DNA of 64,000 bases from Kiloniella spongiae. Lineage in GTDB: Bacteria; Pseudomonadota; Alphaproteobacteria; Kiloniellales; Kiloniellaceae. The notes under the pieces are model-generated. The model saw nothing but the letters and a program-made list of their open reading frames with translations, searched no databases and was not told where the DNA came from. The stretch is from NCBI RefSeq assembly GCF_001026905.1, contig NZ_LAQL01000002.1, positions 310,001 to 374,000 on the forward strand, written 5' to 3'. This document shows, piece by piece, positions 55,100-62,807 of this stretch (position 1 is its first letter; every line of letters begins with the position of its first letter). A program made the position numbers and the translations under genes.

Positions 55100-55363
55100 T
55101 TAGCGTAATTGACTATCCTTGCAACCACGACGATTGATGCCCAGATCAGCATGCACAGTATCATGAGCGGACTGGCATTCAATACAGGTTCTTATGCCTG
55201 GTAAGGCGTGGCGGCGGGCCTTGGGGATTTCATCGCCACATTCCACACAGTATTTTTCACTTTCCCCGGGTAACAAATTGCTCCGTGCATGTTTCACTGC
55301 ATCAGCAATTGTATCGTCAATCTGATCCTGTACTGCACCATCACGAGTCCAACCACCTGCCAT
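55100..55363 (-). CDS. DksA/TraR-type C4 zinc finger protein (YbiI-like)
   Basis: The 87-residue product starts MAGGWTRDGAVQDQIDD and has a C4 zinc finger, CVECGDEIPKARR... with C-x2-C, 17 residues, then CIECQ. This is the short form of the DksA/TraR family, like E. coli YbiI and phage-borne proteins. Members bind RNA polymerase near the secondary channel, but this one lacks the long coiled coil. It sits alone, between the GHR gene and the GHR remnant, on the opposite strand. Confidence 0.88.
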   Translation of the reverse strand: MAGGWTRDGAVQDQIDDTIADAVKHARSNLLPGESEKYCVECGDEIPKARRHALPGIRTCIECQSAHDTVHADLGINRRGCKDSQLR

Positions 55364-55516
55364 AGGACCTCCATATATTATGACGTGTTCTCACATTCAT
55401 ATGGTAATTGAGAAAGTTCTTTTCAAATTATTGTAATTTACTTTTCCAGGAAAAGATTCATTTCTAACCATGAATGATCTTATTTTAAGGGGGTATTACT
55501 GATTTTTGTATATATA

Positions 55517-55619
55517 CCCAAATCAAGGCTCATTATTATGGCAACCATGGGACAATCAAACTAATAGGTCCCCATTCCTGTTGAGTCAGATATCTATTTT
55601 TTAGTCTGATAACAGATAG
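55517..55619 (+). pseudogene. Decayed remnant of the GHR gene 3' end
   Basis: This stretch resembles 54869-54974, the last 106 bp of the GHR gene. The shared words include ATCAAGG, CATTATTA, GGGACAAT, CATTCCTGTTG, and ATAACAGATA in the same order and spacing. The conceptual translation starts with IKAHYYGNHGTI, against IKAHYYGSHGTI in the intact gene. It then meets a 1-bp insertion and stops. I see no similarity further upstream. It is best explained as the tail of a second, lost GHR copy. Confidence 0.8.
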
Positions 55620-55691
55620 CTTGAACATCAAATATGTCGAGAGAAAGCCTGAAACCAAATACACAGACTTCCTCTTCCAATCCATAAAAGC

Positions 55692-56183
55692 TTACTCAAT
55701 CAACGTAAGTTTTTCATGAAGTTTAGTAATAGATATACATGCGTCAGCAGCTTCCTGCCCTTTGGTTTTAAAGTGCTCGGAGAAAAAGCTATGATGCTCA
55801 TCTGAATTATGGAAATGGTGCGGAGTTAAAATCGCGCTTAAAACAGGAATACCCGTATCCAGTTGTACTTGCATTACACCATCAATAACTGCATGAGACA
55901 CGAAATCATGCCGATAGATACCACCATCAACAATAAGTGCTGTAGCAACAACAGCAGAATATTTGCCCGTTCTAGCTAACTTCTTTGCAATAAGAGGAAT
56001 TTCCAAGGCACCAGGGACATCAAAAACGTCAACGTTGGACATTCCATCTGTCTGCTTATTAATTTCGGCAATAAAAGCTGCCGTACAATTACCAACAATA
56101 TCTCCATGCCATTTTGCTTGAATCATAGCAAAAGACATATTGCCTTCTTTATTTTTTACATCTTGATTAGTTATCTGATTCAT
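55692..56183 (-). CDS. ribH: 6,7-dimethyl-8-ribityllumazine synthase, type II (RibH2)
   Basis: RibH joins ribityl-aminopyrimidine and butanone phosphate to lumazine, the precursor of riboflavin. I start it at 56183 (MNQITNQ); 18 upstream codons are open but lie in the leader. The 163-residue protein has AMIQAKWHGDIV, FDVPGALEIPL, IVDGGIYRHDFVSHAVIDG and LTPHHFHNSDEHHSFF. These agree closely with the decameric type II enzyme RibH2 of Brucella. It stands outside any rib operon and is preceded by an FMN riboswitch. Confidence 0.95.
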   Translation of the reverse strand: MNQITNQDVKNKEGNMSFAMIQAKWHGDIVGNCTAAFIAEINKQTDGMSNVDVFDVPGALEIPLIAKKLARTGKYSAVVATALIVDGGIYRHDFVSHAVIDGVMQVQLDTGIPVLSAILTPHHFHNSDEHHSFFSEHFKTKGQEAADACISITKLHEKLTLIE

Positions 56184-56230
56184 CGTTTTCCATCCAAATT
56201 TAAAGCGAGAATCAGGGCGCACACAACAAC

Positions 56231-56256
56231 AAGACATCTATCAACATAGATATCTT
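56231..56256 (-). promoter_or_regulatory. Expression-platform hairpin of the FMN riboswitch
   Basis: An 11-bp stem (56231-56241 / 56246-56256, one G-U pair on the minus strand) with a 4-nt loop lies between the riboswitch and the ribH start. U/G-rich sequence follows it. It can act as a terminator when FMN is bound. Confidence 0.5.
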
Positions 56257-56267
56257 ACCATTCTGTT

Positions 56268-56408
56268 CTCTACCATCCGGACTTTAACCGTCGGCTTTGG
56301 AGTTTCACCAAATCTGCTGACCTTTCCAATAAACAAACTGAGAAGCGCTCGCGGGCTAATGCCAAAAGCAATCACCGCCGGTGGGGATTTTCACCCCGCC
56401 CCGAGAAC
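56268..56408 (-). ncRNA. FMN riboswitch (RFN element)
   Basis: On the minus strand the element starts with CTCGGGGCGGGGTGAAAATC and continues with CCCCACCGGCGGTGATTG. AGCCCGCGAGCG follows, then GGTCAGCAGATTTGGTGAAA and CTCCAAAGCCGACGGTTAAA, ending GTCCGGATGGTAGAGAA. These are the conserved segments of the RFN aptamer, in the correct order. It ends about 85 nt before ribH. High FMN should repress ribH. This is one of the clearest calls in the window. Confidence 0.97.
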
Positions 56409-56536
56409 GTGTCCTTTATAGAAAGAACAATAAATTTTTACCTGATATTATCAACAACTTCTAATGAAAAGTTCACTTCAGGCAAAGATCAATATAGCAA
56501 GCGATGAGATAGCTATACCTTATACTCAAGACAGAA

Positions 56537-57076
56537 CTAGAAAGAAGACCCGGGTTGTTGCAGGAACTCGATTTCCTCGGGCGTACTTTCCCGTCCAAGG
56601 ACTTGGTTACGATGTGGAAAGCGGCCAAATCGGCGAATAATAACTTCGTGCTTTTGCGCATAAGTTAGCCAATCTGGGTTTTCATCCATATCCTGATAAA
56701 GCGCCAGAGATTTTTCCTGCATGGCAAGATCTTCGCTGTGCTCAAAGGGTAAGAAAATAAAATTACGTTCCCGCTGTGATAGCGTTTTATGCCATCCCTT
56801 ACTGACAGTTTTTTGCGCAATTTCCAGCGCCTTTTTATCGGTAGAAAAGGTCTTGGAATCATTTCGAAACAAATTACGCGGGGCCTGATCAAGCAAAATA
56901 CAAAGCGCCAAACTACCCTTCGCGGTATCAGCCCAGTGATCCAATTCACCTGCACTTGCCTGTTCATAGAGAGACCCTAATTTTTCGGCAACTTCGCGAT
57001 CAAATGCAGGATCTTTAAAGAACCACTTCCGGTCCATACCCTCAGCCAACCAAAAATCCAGAACATCATCAATCAC
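56537..57076 (-). CDS. DUF924 family protein
   Basis: The 179-residue product matches DUF924 throughout: VLDFWLAEGMDRKWFFKDPAFDR at the start, AKGSLALCILLDQAPRNLFR, FIFLPFEHSEDLAMQEKSLA and RRFGRFPHRNQVLGRESTPEE at the end. The fold is all-helical and TPR-like. The function is unknown. It lies between the FMN riboswitch region and the PEPC-like gene, with ~100 bp on each side. No operon is evident. Confidence 0.9.
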   Translation of the reverse strand: MIDDVLDFWLAEGMDRKWFFKDPAFDREVAEKLGSLYEQASAGELDHWADTAKGSLALCILLDQAPRNLFRNDSKTFSTDKKALEIAQKTVSKGWHKTLSQRERNFIFLPFEHSEDLAMQEKSLALYQDMDENPDWLTYAQKHEVIIRRFGRFPHRNQVLGRESTPEEIEFLQQPGSSF

Positions 57077-57182
57077 GGTGAATTCCCCTCAGAAACTTGC
57101 ATTCATTATTAAGGTTCAGAACCTGTAAAAATCACATCCAAGTATGAATAATCACAAACCCTGAACCTTTTATACCAATGCT

Positions 57183-60170
57183 TTATCCGTGCGCACCAAT
57201 ACTATTTGAAATCCCCACAGAGATCCTGCGACAAAGATCATACAGCTCTTCAATCGGCTCAAAGATATTCTTATGCTCATCTGAATAATCACGGGCTTCA
57301 TCATCGCTATAGTCGCTGGGTTCGCCATACTCCTCAGCAGTGAATACCGTTTTCCCCTCATGCACAGGGAAAGTCGCTTTCAGCTCCTCTAATGCAGCAG
57401 GAATTTCCATTGCGATGATATCTTGAATCAAATCTTCCAGCGTTAAATCATCACGGTTCGCAAAGGCAGGAATGCGCATCGCCAGCAGGAAAATTTCCTG
57501 AATAAGACAGAGACGAACAACGTGAAGAATGATCAGATTGATACGCCGGCGGGTATCAAAAGGGAAGACCTTCTCTTGACCGTCAGCTGTAAGCGCATCC
57601 AACCCACGATGGAGATGGATTGCATCCTGACGGAAGATTTGCAGCATCCTGTTCATGCCGTCATAACGCTGGGTATCGCCAACAAGGTTGGAAAGACGAA
57701 GTTGATCACGAGCCCGCTCCGTATGTTTCACGGCATAGGCCTTTGCCAACCAGTATCTGGGATTGAAAAGCGCAGCGTAAGCTTCAGGTGTGTTTAAGCT
57801 ACTTAGACCTTTTGCATAGGACACCATATCCATGAAACGTCGAACTCGATCCGATTCACCATGGAGTTTTACAAAAGCATCCAGATCGCTGGCTATCGCG
57901 GTACCGAAACCACCCGCAGTGTTAGCCAAATAGCCCAACTGCTGAAGAATTGCATTATGCGGAATTGCTCTGATCTGAGACGGATGCCCACGATCAATAC
58001 CATGATGTTTGTCGTGTTGACGTTTGCTCTTTCTAGACCCTGTCTGGTACAGCAAATTTGTACTAAAAGACCCAAGAAGAGCTGCATAGTCTTTATTTTC
58101 CAGGGTATTCTCGTGGAAATCTTTCAGCGTTAAAAAGAAATCCAGCGAATAGTCTGTGTTGGTGTAAAAAGCATCCTTGTCATCCGCAGTCGATTTACCC
58201 AGCGCATGTTCCAGCAACCGCGTTACAGTCGTCAACGCAAGCTTAGGTGTTCCGAAGTAAAGATATCCATCCCCGCCCTGAAAGCTGACTTCCTGTTTCA
58301 AAGGAATATTGTTCTCCGCGAACAATAAGCGTGTCATCGGGGAAGACACATATTTAAGGCGGTCATTAAAGCTCAACGGATGCGCACCACGCCCCATTGA
58401 TTCACCATGGGTATCGAAAATAACTACCTCGACACCTCTGACATTATAATCGGCGAGCAATCGGGCCAGTTTCATGTGCAGCCGCTCAATCGCAAGCGAT
58501 GCAGAAACCTGCCCTAAATAACGCCCTGCATCTGAGAAACCGGTCTGAATGCACAGACGTCCACGTTTTTCGACATAGGCTCGATAATGCTCGTTCTCCA
58601 GAAGTTCGGCAATAACCTCACTTCCGCGTTCGAGCGCCGTCCCCGTTTCAAACAGCGGAGAGATATCGAGTAAATCATCAACACCAAACAGCTTTGCGTA
58701 ATAAAGAGCTGTCAAAATGGTAAAAGGCGTGTCGCACTCAGCAATCAAAAAGCGGATCGGACGTGATGCATCAACATACTTGATCATCTGGGCAATCAGC
58801 ATAAACATGCGTTTTGCTGTGGTATGTTCAGCAGACAACGAGCCAAAGTTTATACGGATTGGTTCTACTTCATCTAACAAGCCGGAAAGCGCACGGAAAT
58901 TTCCTCTGCGACGCCCCGGATCATCCGGCTCCCCTTCCATCCCGATATTCTTACGAATAGCGTTATGAAGCTGTGCAGAATTGAGCCTGACGTGCATATG
59001 GGATGCGGCCAAACCATAGTTTGCAATTTCAGATCTCAGAATAATGAGAGAACGCTTCAGATCAGCTTTATCAGTTAAGTTCAAGGCACGATTAATTGCT
59101 TCAATCAATTCAGCCGTATGAACCAAACGTGCGCCATCGTCGGTAACGATAGAACGGGATACGTCTTTTAGTGCTTCTTCTGATGCATTGTTATCACTGA
59201 AAAACTCAGTTTCTTTTTCAGCCACATGCAAGGCAAGGGTTACCCGGCTTTTTATCAAGGCAAGCGTAGTTTCCAACTCGTCCTTCTCGCCCTTATGTAC
59301 TGCGATGATCTCGTTCAGTTTGGAAATGTAGTAGCCAAGCTGGATGACCTGAACCTTCATACGGGTATGAAGTGTGGTTGCCCATGTAATGTCCGTCCGG
59401 CCATCGAGATCATAACCAACCCAGCTTGCCACAGATAAAACTCGTGGTGAAAGTTCAGTCCACTTTTCAGGGTATAGCTCTTCTGCCACAGCCAAAGCAA
59501 CGTCGTATACTTCCCTCAGGGCTTGCTGTATCGAAGCAATTGCTTCCATGGCTTGACCGTGTTCAGCCAGCAAATCAATTCCTTGATCAGGCTCATGAGA
59601 GCTACCAATGACAAGCTGATTAAGAATTTCTATCGCCTTCGCATCAAGTGCCTGTCCATCAGAACTTTCATTGGCTGTAAACTGTGCCAAAGCCTGATAA
59701 AGCTCTTTTGACAAGCCAAAGGTCGGATGCGCGGTAATCACTATCCCGAAGGCTTCACGTTCCAGCTTATCTTTAAACGCCTCGAATGATATCTGGGTGT
59801 CGGCATCATCAAAAGCCAATGCTTTGAAAAGCTCTGACAGTCTGGATTTATTATCCGCAATGCTTTCCACACCAACATAATCTGAAACTCGTTTAGCTCT
59901 GTCCCCAAAGGCTTCCACAGATAGATATTGTACCAACTGCGAAAGTATATCGACAGAAAGATCACCCGCAGCCAATCGTTCGGAAAGATCGTGTGCAAGC
60001 TCCAGAACGGGATTACCCAGCGGATGGCTCGTTGTTTGCTGCCGCATCGCAATCAAACGAGATTCCAATTCATCACGCAAAGTGTAAGCTTCCGTAAACT
60101 GTTTCTCACTTTTGACCTGAGAAAACAATGCGTCCAAAGCGAGCCCCTTAGAGGCTTTAGGTTTTGCCAT
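57183..60170 (-). CDS. Phosphoenolpyruvate carboxylase homologue with altered active-site motifs
   Basis: This 995-residue protein is homologous to PEPC along its whole length. The start is the ATG at 60170. Retained features are ITAHPT (His at about 148), SWVGYDLDGR, HVRLNS, PLFET, MGRG and the SRK...QIRAIP block. Several catalytic positions are changed. TAHPTE is TAHPTF. The GYSDSxKDAG loop reads GFSDAGRYLGQ. HGRGGxxGRGG reads THGESMGRGAHP. The C-terminal Asn-Thr-Gly of active enzymes is absent. It may be a regulatory or pseudo-enzyme, or have shifted its substrate. It is a single gene, divergent from the next one. Confidence 0.85.
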   Translation of the reverse strand: MAKPKASKGLALDALFSQVKSEKQFTEAYTLRDELESRLIAMRQQTTSHPLGNPVLELAHDLSERLAAGDLSVDILSQLVQYLSVEAFGDRAKRVSDYVGVESIADNKSRLSELFKALAFDDADTQISFEAFKDKLEREAFGIVITAHPTFGLSKELYQALAQFTANESSDGQALDAKAIEILNQLVIGSSHEPDQGIDLLAEHGQAMEAIASIQQALREVYDVALAVAEELYPEKWTELSPRVLSVASWVGYDLDGRTDITWATTLHTRMKVQVIQLGYYISKLNEIIAVHKGEKDELETTLALIKSRVTLALHVAEKETEFFSDNNASEEALKDVSRSIVTDDGARLVHTAELIEAINRALNLTDKADLKRSLIILRSEIANYGLAASHMHVRLNSAQLHNAIRKNIGMEGEPDDPGRRRGNFRALSGLLDEVEPIRINFGSLSAEHTTAKRMFMLIAQMIKYVDASRPIRFLIAECDTPFTILTALYYAKLFGVDDLLDISPLFETGTALERGSEVIAELLENEHYRAYVEKRGRLCIQTGFSDAGRYLGQVSASLAIERLHMKLARLLADYNVRGVEVVIFDTHGESMGRGAHPLSFNDRLKYVSSPMTRLLFAENNIPLKQEVSFQGGDGYLYFGTPKLALTTVTRLLEHALGKSTADDKDAFYTNTDYSLDFFLTLKDFHENTLENKDYAALLGSFSTNLLYQTGSRKSKRQHDKHHGIDRGHPSQIRAIPHNAILQQLGYLANTAGGFGTAIASDLDAFVKLHGESDRVRRFMDMVSYAKGLSSLNTPEAYAALFNPRYWLAKAYAVKHTERARDQLRLSNLVGDTQRYDGMNRMLQIFRQDAIHLHRGLDALTADGQEKVFPFDTRRRINLIILHVVRLCLIQEIFLLAMRIPAFANRDDLTLEDLIQDIIAMEIPAALEELKATFPVHEGKTVFTAEEYGEPSDYSDDEARDYSDEHKNIFEPIEELYDLCRRISVGISNSIGAHG

Positions 60171-60188
60171 TAATTTCGACCTTCCCAT

Positions 60189-60573
60189 TCACGACATAAT
60201 TGCAGGTATCCCAGACGCAACTATGTCTTTCATACCTTCTCACTCATGGTCACTTTTATATGTTTATTTCCCGATTTTTCGGGTCTGTCGTGCTGGAGGC
60301 TTTTATGTGACCAGTTTTAATTTTCTGTGTTTATAAGAGAAAGTTACAAAACTGGCAAAGAGAATTCTTGGATCAACTCATAATCAAAACCGACATATCG
60401 TATTTTTTTCAAATAATTAGATCCTATTTGCCCCGTAAAAAGAAAAAGACTTTTGAATAATAGTCCGCAATTCGCTGATTATTATGGTTAATTTACATTC
60501 AGTCACAGAAAAGCCACTGGAATCACTGGAAAAAACCGTTGCATCACGATTCATAAAGGAATAAAACTAAGTT
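60189..60573. other. Intergenic region between the PEPC-like gene and an acidic small ORF
   Basis: These 385 bp separate divergent genes and are AT-rich. The only structure I see is a close direct repeat CACTGGAA at 60515-60522 and 60524-60531. AAAGGA precedes the start at 60574. Both promoters should be here, but no clear -35/-10 pair stands out. Confidence 0.4.
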
Positions 60574-60843
60574 ATGAGCGATTTTTTTGAAAATGACGAC
60601 GAACTTGTCTTGCAATTAGGCGATCTTTTACCTGACGATGCAGGGGAAGTGGTTCTGTTCGCGCGCGATGAACCGCTCAAAATTGAAGCTGACACACCGT
60701 TGATTGAAACAGGTGTTGTTGAAGATTCGCACATCACAGCTTCCGGTACAGATGTTGGCGGACTGACATATAGTCAGTTTGCAAATGGCATGACGCTCTA
60801 CCACGACAATGATCACATCCTGATCATTGCTCCTGACGTATAA
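60574..60843 (+). CDS. Small acidic protein, unknown family
   Basis: The 89-residue product is very acidic: about 20 Asp and Glu residues against two Lys and Arg. It has no signal peptide and no membrane helix. Short beta-strands are likely (ELVLQLGDLL, EVVLFARDEP, HILIIAPDV), with a small DNDH turn near the end. A good ribosome site and a normal start support translation. I do not recognise the family. The acidity could suit Ca2+ binding, DNA mimicry or binding to a basic partner, but nothing shows which. Confidence 0.7.
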   Translation: MSDFFENDDELVLQLGDLLPDDAGEVVLFARDEPLKIEADTPLIETGVVEDSHITASGTDVGGLTYSQFANGMTLYHDNDHILIIAPDV

Positions 60844-60964
60844 AAAATCCATTCTTTAAGCTGCGTTTACATCGTTAAGATACTCGGAAACTTTAATTTT
60901 CCCTGTAAGTATTCTTATGATTACGACTATACTGTAATCCCTGAGTTTACTGGCAGACAAAGAT

Positions 60965-61642
60965 ATGATGCGACGTCTTTTTATAACTGTTTTATTTCTT
61001 TTTTCCCCTCTTCAATCTCTTGCGGAAACGTCTCTTGGATTAGAAGCTTATAATAATGGTGACTTGGAAACTGCTTTGTCTGAATTTAGGCAGCCAGCTA
61101 AGCTGGGTGATACAACGGCACAGCTTTATATGGGGCATATTTATCGCGAAGGCATAAACGGTGAACTAAACTATAAGCAATCCGCTTACTGGTATCTAGA
61201 AGCAGCAAAACAGGGCGATGTACAAGCGCAGAGTTTTATTGGCCTGTATTATATAGACGGCATTGGCGTTGCTCAGGATTTTGATCTGGCTGTTCACTGG
61301 TTAGAAAAAGCAGCCAAATCTGACGATCCTGCGGCTCAAAATAGCTTGGCTGCGATTTTCAAAAATGGCCTTGGCCAAGACGTAGATTACGAAAAAGCTG
61401 CACTATGGTATAAAAAAGCAGCCATGCAGGGGCACCCCATAGCTCAAAGAAACTTGGGGCGCTTTTACGAAAAAGGACGGAGTGTTCCGGTCGATCTTGT
61501 GAAAGCCTATGCTTGGTACAAAGTCGCTTCCGTTCAGGGGAATACATATGGCACGCAATCTCTGCGACAAATAAGCGCGAAAATGTCTCCTGAAGAAGTT
61601 CTTGCTGGTGAAGATCTTGCCAAGACACTTCCCAGAAGGTAA
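60965..61642 (+). CDS. Exported Sel1-repeat (TPR-like) protein
   Basis: The 225-residue product begins with a signal peptide (RRLFITVLFLFSPLQSLA, cleavage about residue 20). Then follow about five Sel1-like repeats of 36 residues. They start with AEFRQPAKLGDTTAQLYMGH-like units and include SAYWYLEAAKQGDVQAQSFIG, LAVHWLEKAAKSDDPAAQNSLA, and AALWYKKAAMQGHPIAQRNL, each with the A-x-x-x-Y/W spacing. Such proteins are scaffolds in the periplasm. The partner is unknown. It is 61 bp upstream of the DUF2946 gene. Confidence 0.9.
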   Translation: MMRRLFITVLFLFSPLQSLAETSLGLEAYNNGDLETALSEFRQPAKLGDTTAQLYMGHIYREGINGELNYKQSAYWYLEAAKQGDVQAQSFIGLYYIDGIGVAQDFDLAVHWLEKAAKSDDPAAQNSLAAIFKNGLGQDVDYEKAALWYKKAAMQGHPIAQRNLGRFYEKGRSVPVDLVKAYAWYKVASVQGNTYGTQSLRQISAKMSPEEVLAGEDLAKTLPRR

Positions 61643-61703
61643 GCATCAAGTATGATAGCCCTTACGATATAAGGGCCGCATTTGAAATATACTTGAGCAT
61701 CGT

Positions 61704-62132
61704 ATGTCCCGGCGCACCAAACAGGCAGTACAACAAGATCGGCAAAGCATCGCTACGCTTTCCATCTTTGCACTTTGCCTTAAAATGCTGCTGCCAATTG
61801 TTACAAGTTTCTTTGTTTCCTATCAGGCAACGGCCTCAGTTGCCGATAACTCGAACAATGCGCAAACAAGTTTAGAACAATCGCTAAGTTTTATCTGTAC
61901 ACCAGGTGGCATTCTCCTAAATCAGAACGGAGTTTCAAGCTCAACGAACCTGACCGATCATTGCGACTTTTGCATAACAGGTGCGTTTGTCTCACTTCAG
62001 CGAGACACAGGAAATTTAGCTGCGTACACATTAAATCAAAGCTCTTTATCCTGGCCGATTATTCGTTCAAAACAGACCAAGTTGCTTTTTAACGGCCACC
62101 GCCACTCATCAAGAGCACCACCCCGCGTTTAA
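61704..62132 (+). CDS. DUF2946 family protein, copper-associated
   Basis: The 142-residue product has an N-terminal membrane segment (ATLSIFALCLKMLLPIVTSFF), then a Cys-containing periplasmic region with FICTPGGI and HCDFC, matching DUF2946. Such genes are commonly found next to copper uptake or copper chaperone genes, as here. A C-terminal His/Arg-rich stretch (NGHRHSSRAPPR) could also bind metal. It lies upstream of the PCu(A)C gene, so a role in copper delivery is likely but not shown. Confidence 0.82.
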   Translation: MSRRTKQAVQQDRQSIATLSIFALCLKMLLPIVTSFFVSYQATASVADNSNNAQTSLEQSLSFICTPGGILLNQNGVSSSTNLTDHCDFCITGAFVSLQRDTGNLAAYTLNQSSLSWPIIRSKQTKLLFNGHRHSSRAPPRV

Positions 62133-62226
62133 TCGCGAAACAAGTTACCTATTCCATATACATTTTCTCTTTATTTTCAGGTCATTTTGGCCCGGAAAAC
62201 AATATGAAAAACAACATGAGGTCATC

Positions 62227-62709
62227 ATGAAAAAAATTCTCGTTACTCTAACAGCTCTGCTTGCCCTTACTTTTTCTGGCTTGGCTGCTGCAAAAGATTA
62301 CAAAACCGGCGATGTCATGGTTAAACAACCATGGGCGCGTGCCACTCTCGGTCAAATGAAAAACGGTGCATCTTTCCTGACACTACACAACATGGGCGCT
62401 GAAGATGACAAGCTTGTTGCTGCTGCCGGTACTGTTGCTAAACGTGTTGAATTGCATTCTCACACCATGGTCGATGGCGTTATGAAAATGCGTGAAGTTG
62501 AAGGTGGTATTCCTGTTTCAGCAGGATCAATGGTAGAGCTAAAACCGGGTAGTTTCCATATCATGATGATGGGTCTTAACGCGCCCTTGAAAGAAGGCGA
62601 AATGTTCCCGCTAACGCTAACTTTCGAAAAAGCTGGCAGCGTTGATATCATGGTTCACATTGAAAAAGGTGGTGCTTTGAAAAAGACAGATGACCACAGC
62701 AACCACTAG
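62227..62709 (+). CDS. Periplasmic copper chaperone PCu(A)C
   Basis: PCu(A)C carries Cu(I) in the periplasm to the CuA centre or CuB site of cytochrome oxidase. The 160-residue product has a signal peptide (about residues 1-22, ending GLAAA), VKQPWARATLGQMKNGASFL, and the copper-binding motif: His in ELHSHTM, Met in VMKMREVEGG, and His/Met in SFHIMMMGLN. The His-rich C-terminal tail could hold more copper. It follows the DUF2946 gene and is followed by a strong terminator. Confidence 0.94.
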   Translation: MKKILVTLTALLALTFSGLAAAKDYKTGDVMVKQPWARATLGQMKNGASFLTLHNMGAEDDKLVAAAGTVAKRVELHSHTMVDGVMKMREVEGGIPVSAGSMVELKPGSFHIMMMGLNAPLKEGEMFPLTLTFEKAGSVDIMVHIEKGGALKKTDDHSNH

Positions 62710-62755
62710 AGTGATCACTAAAAAAACCACTTAGCTATAATAGGTTCAAATTATC

Positions 62756-62787
62756 AAAAAGCCGAGCTTTTAAAAGCTCGGCTTTTT
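62756..62787. terminator. Bidirectional terminator after the copper chaperone gene
   Basis: A perfect 16-bp inverted repeat (62756-62771 / 62772-62787), in practice a 12-bp stem with a TTTTAAAA loop, flanked by A and T runs. It serves the copper gene and the convergent alkylation repair gene. Confidence 0.93.
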
Positions 62788-62807
62788 CTTTGCCCACAGA
62801 TAACAGC

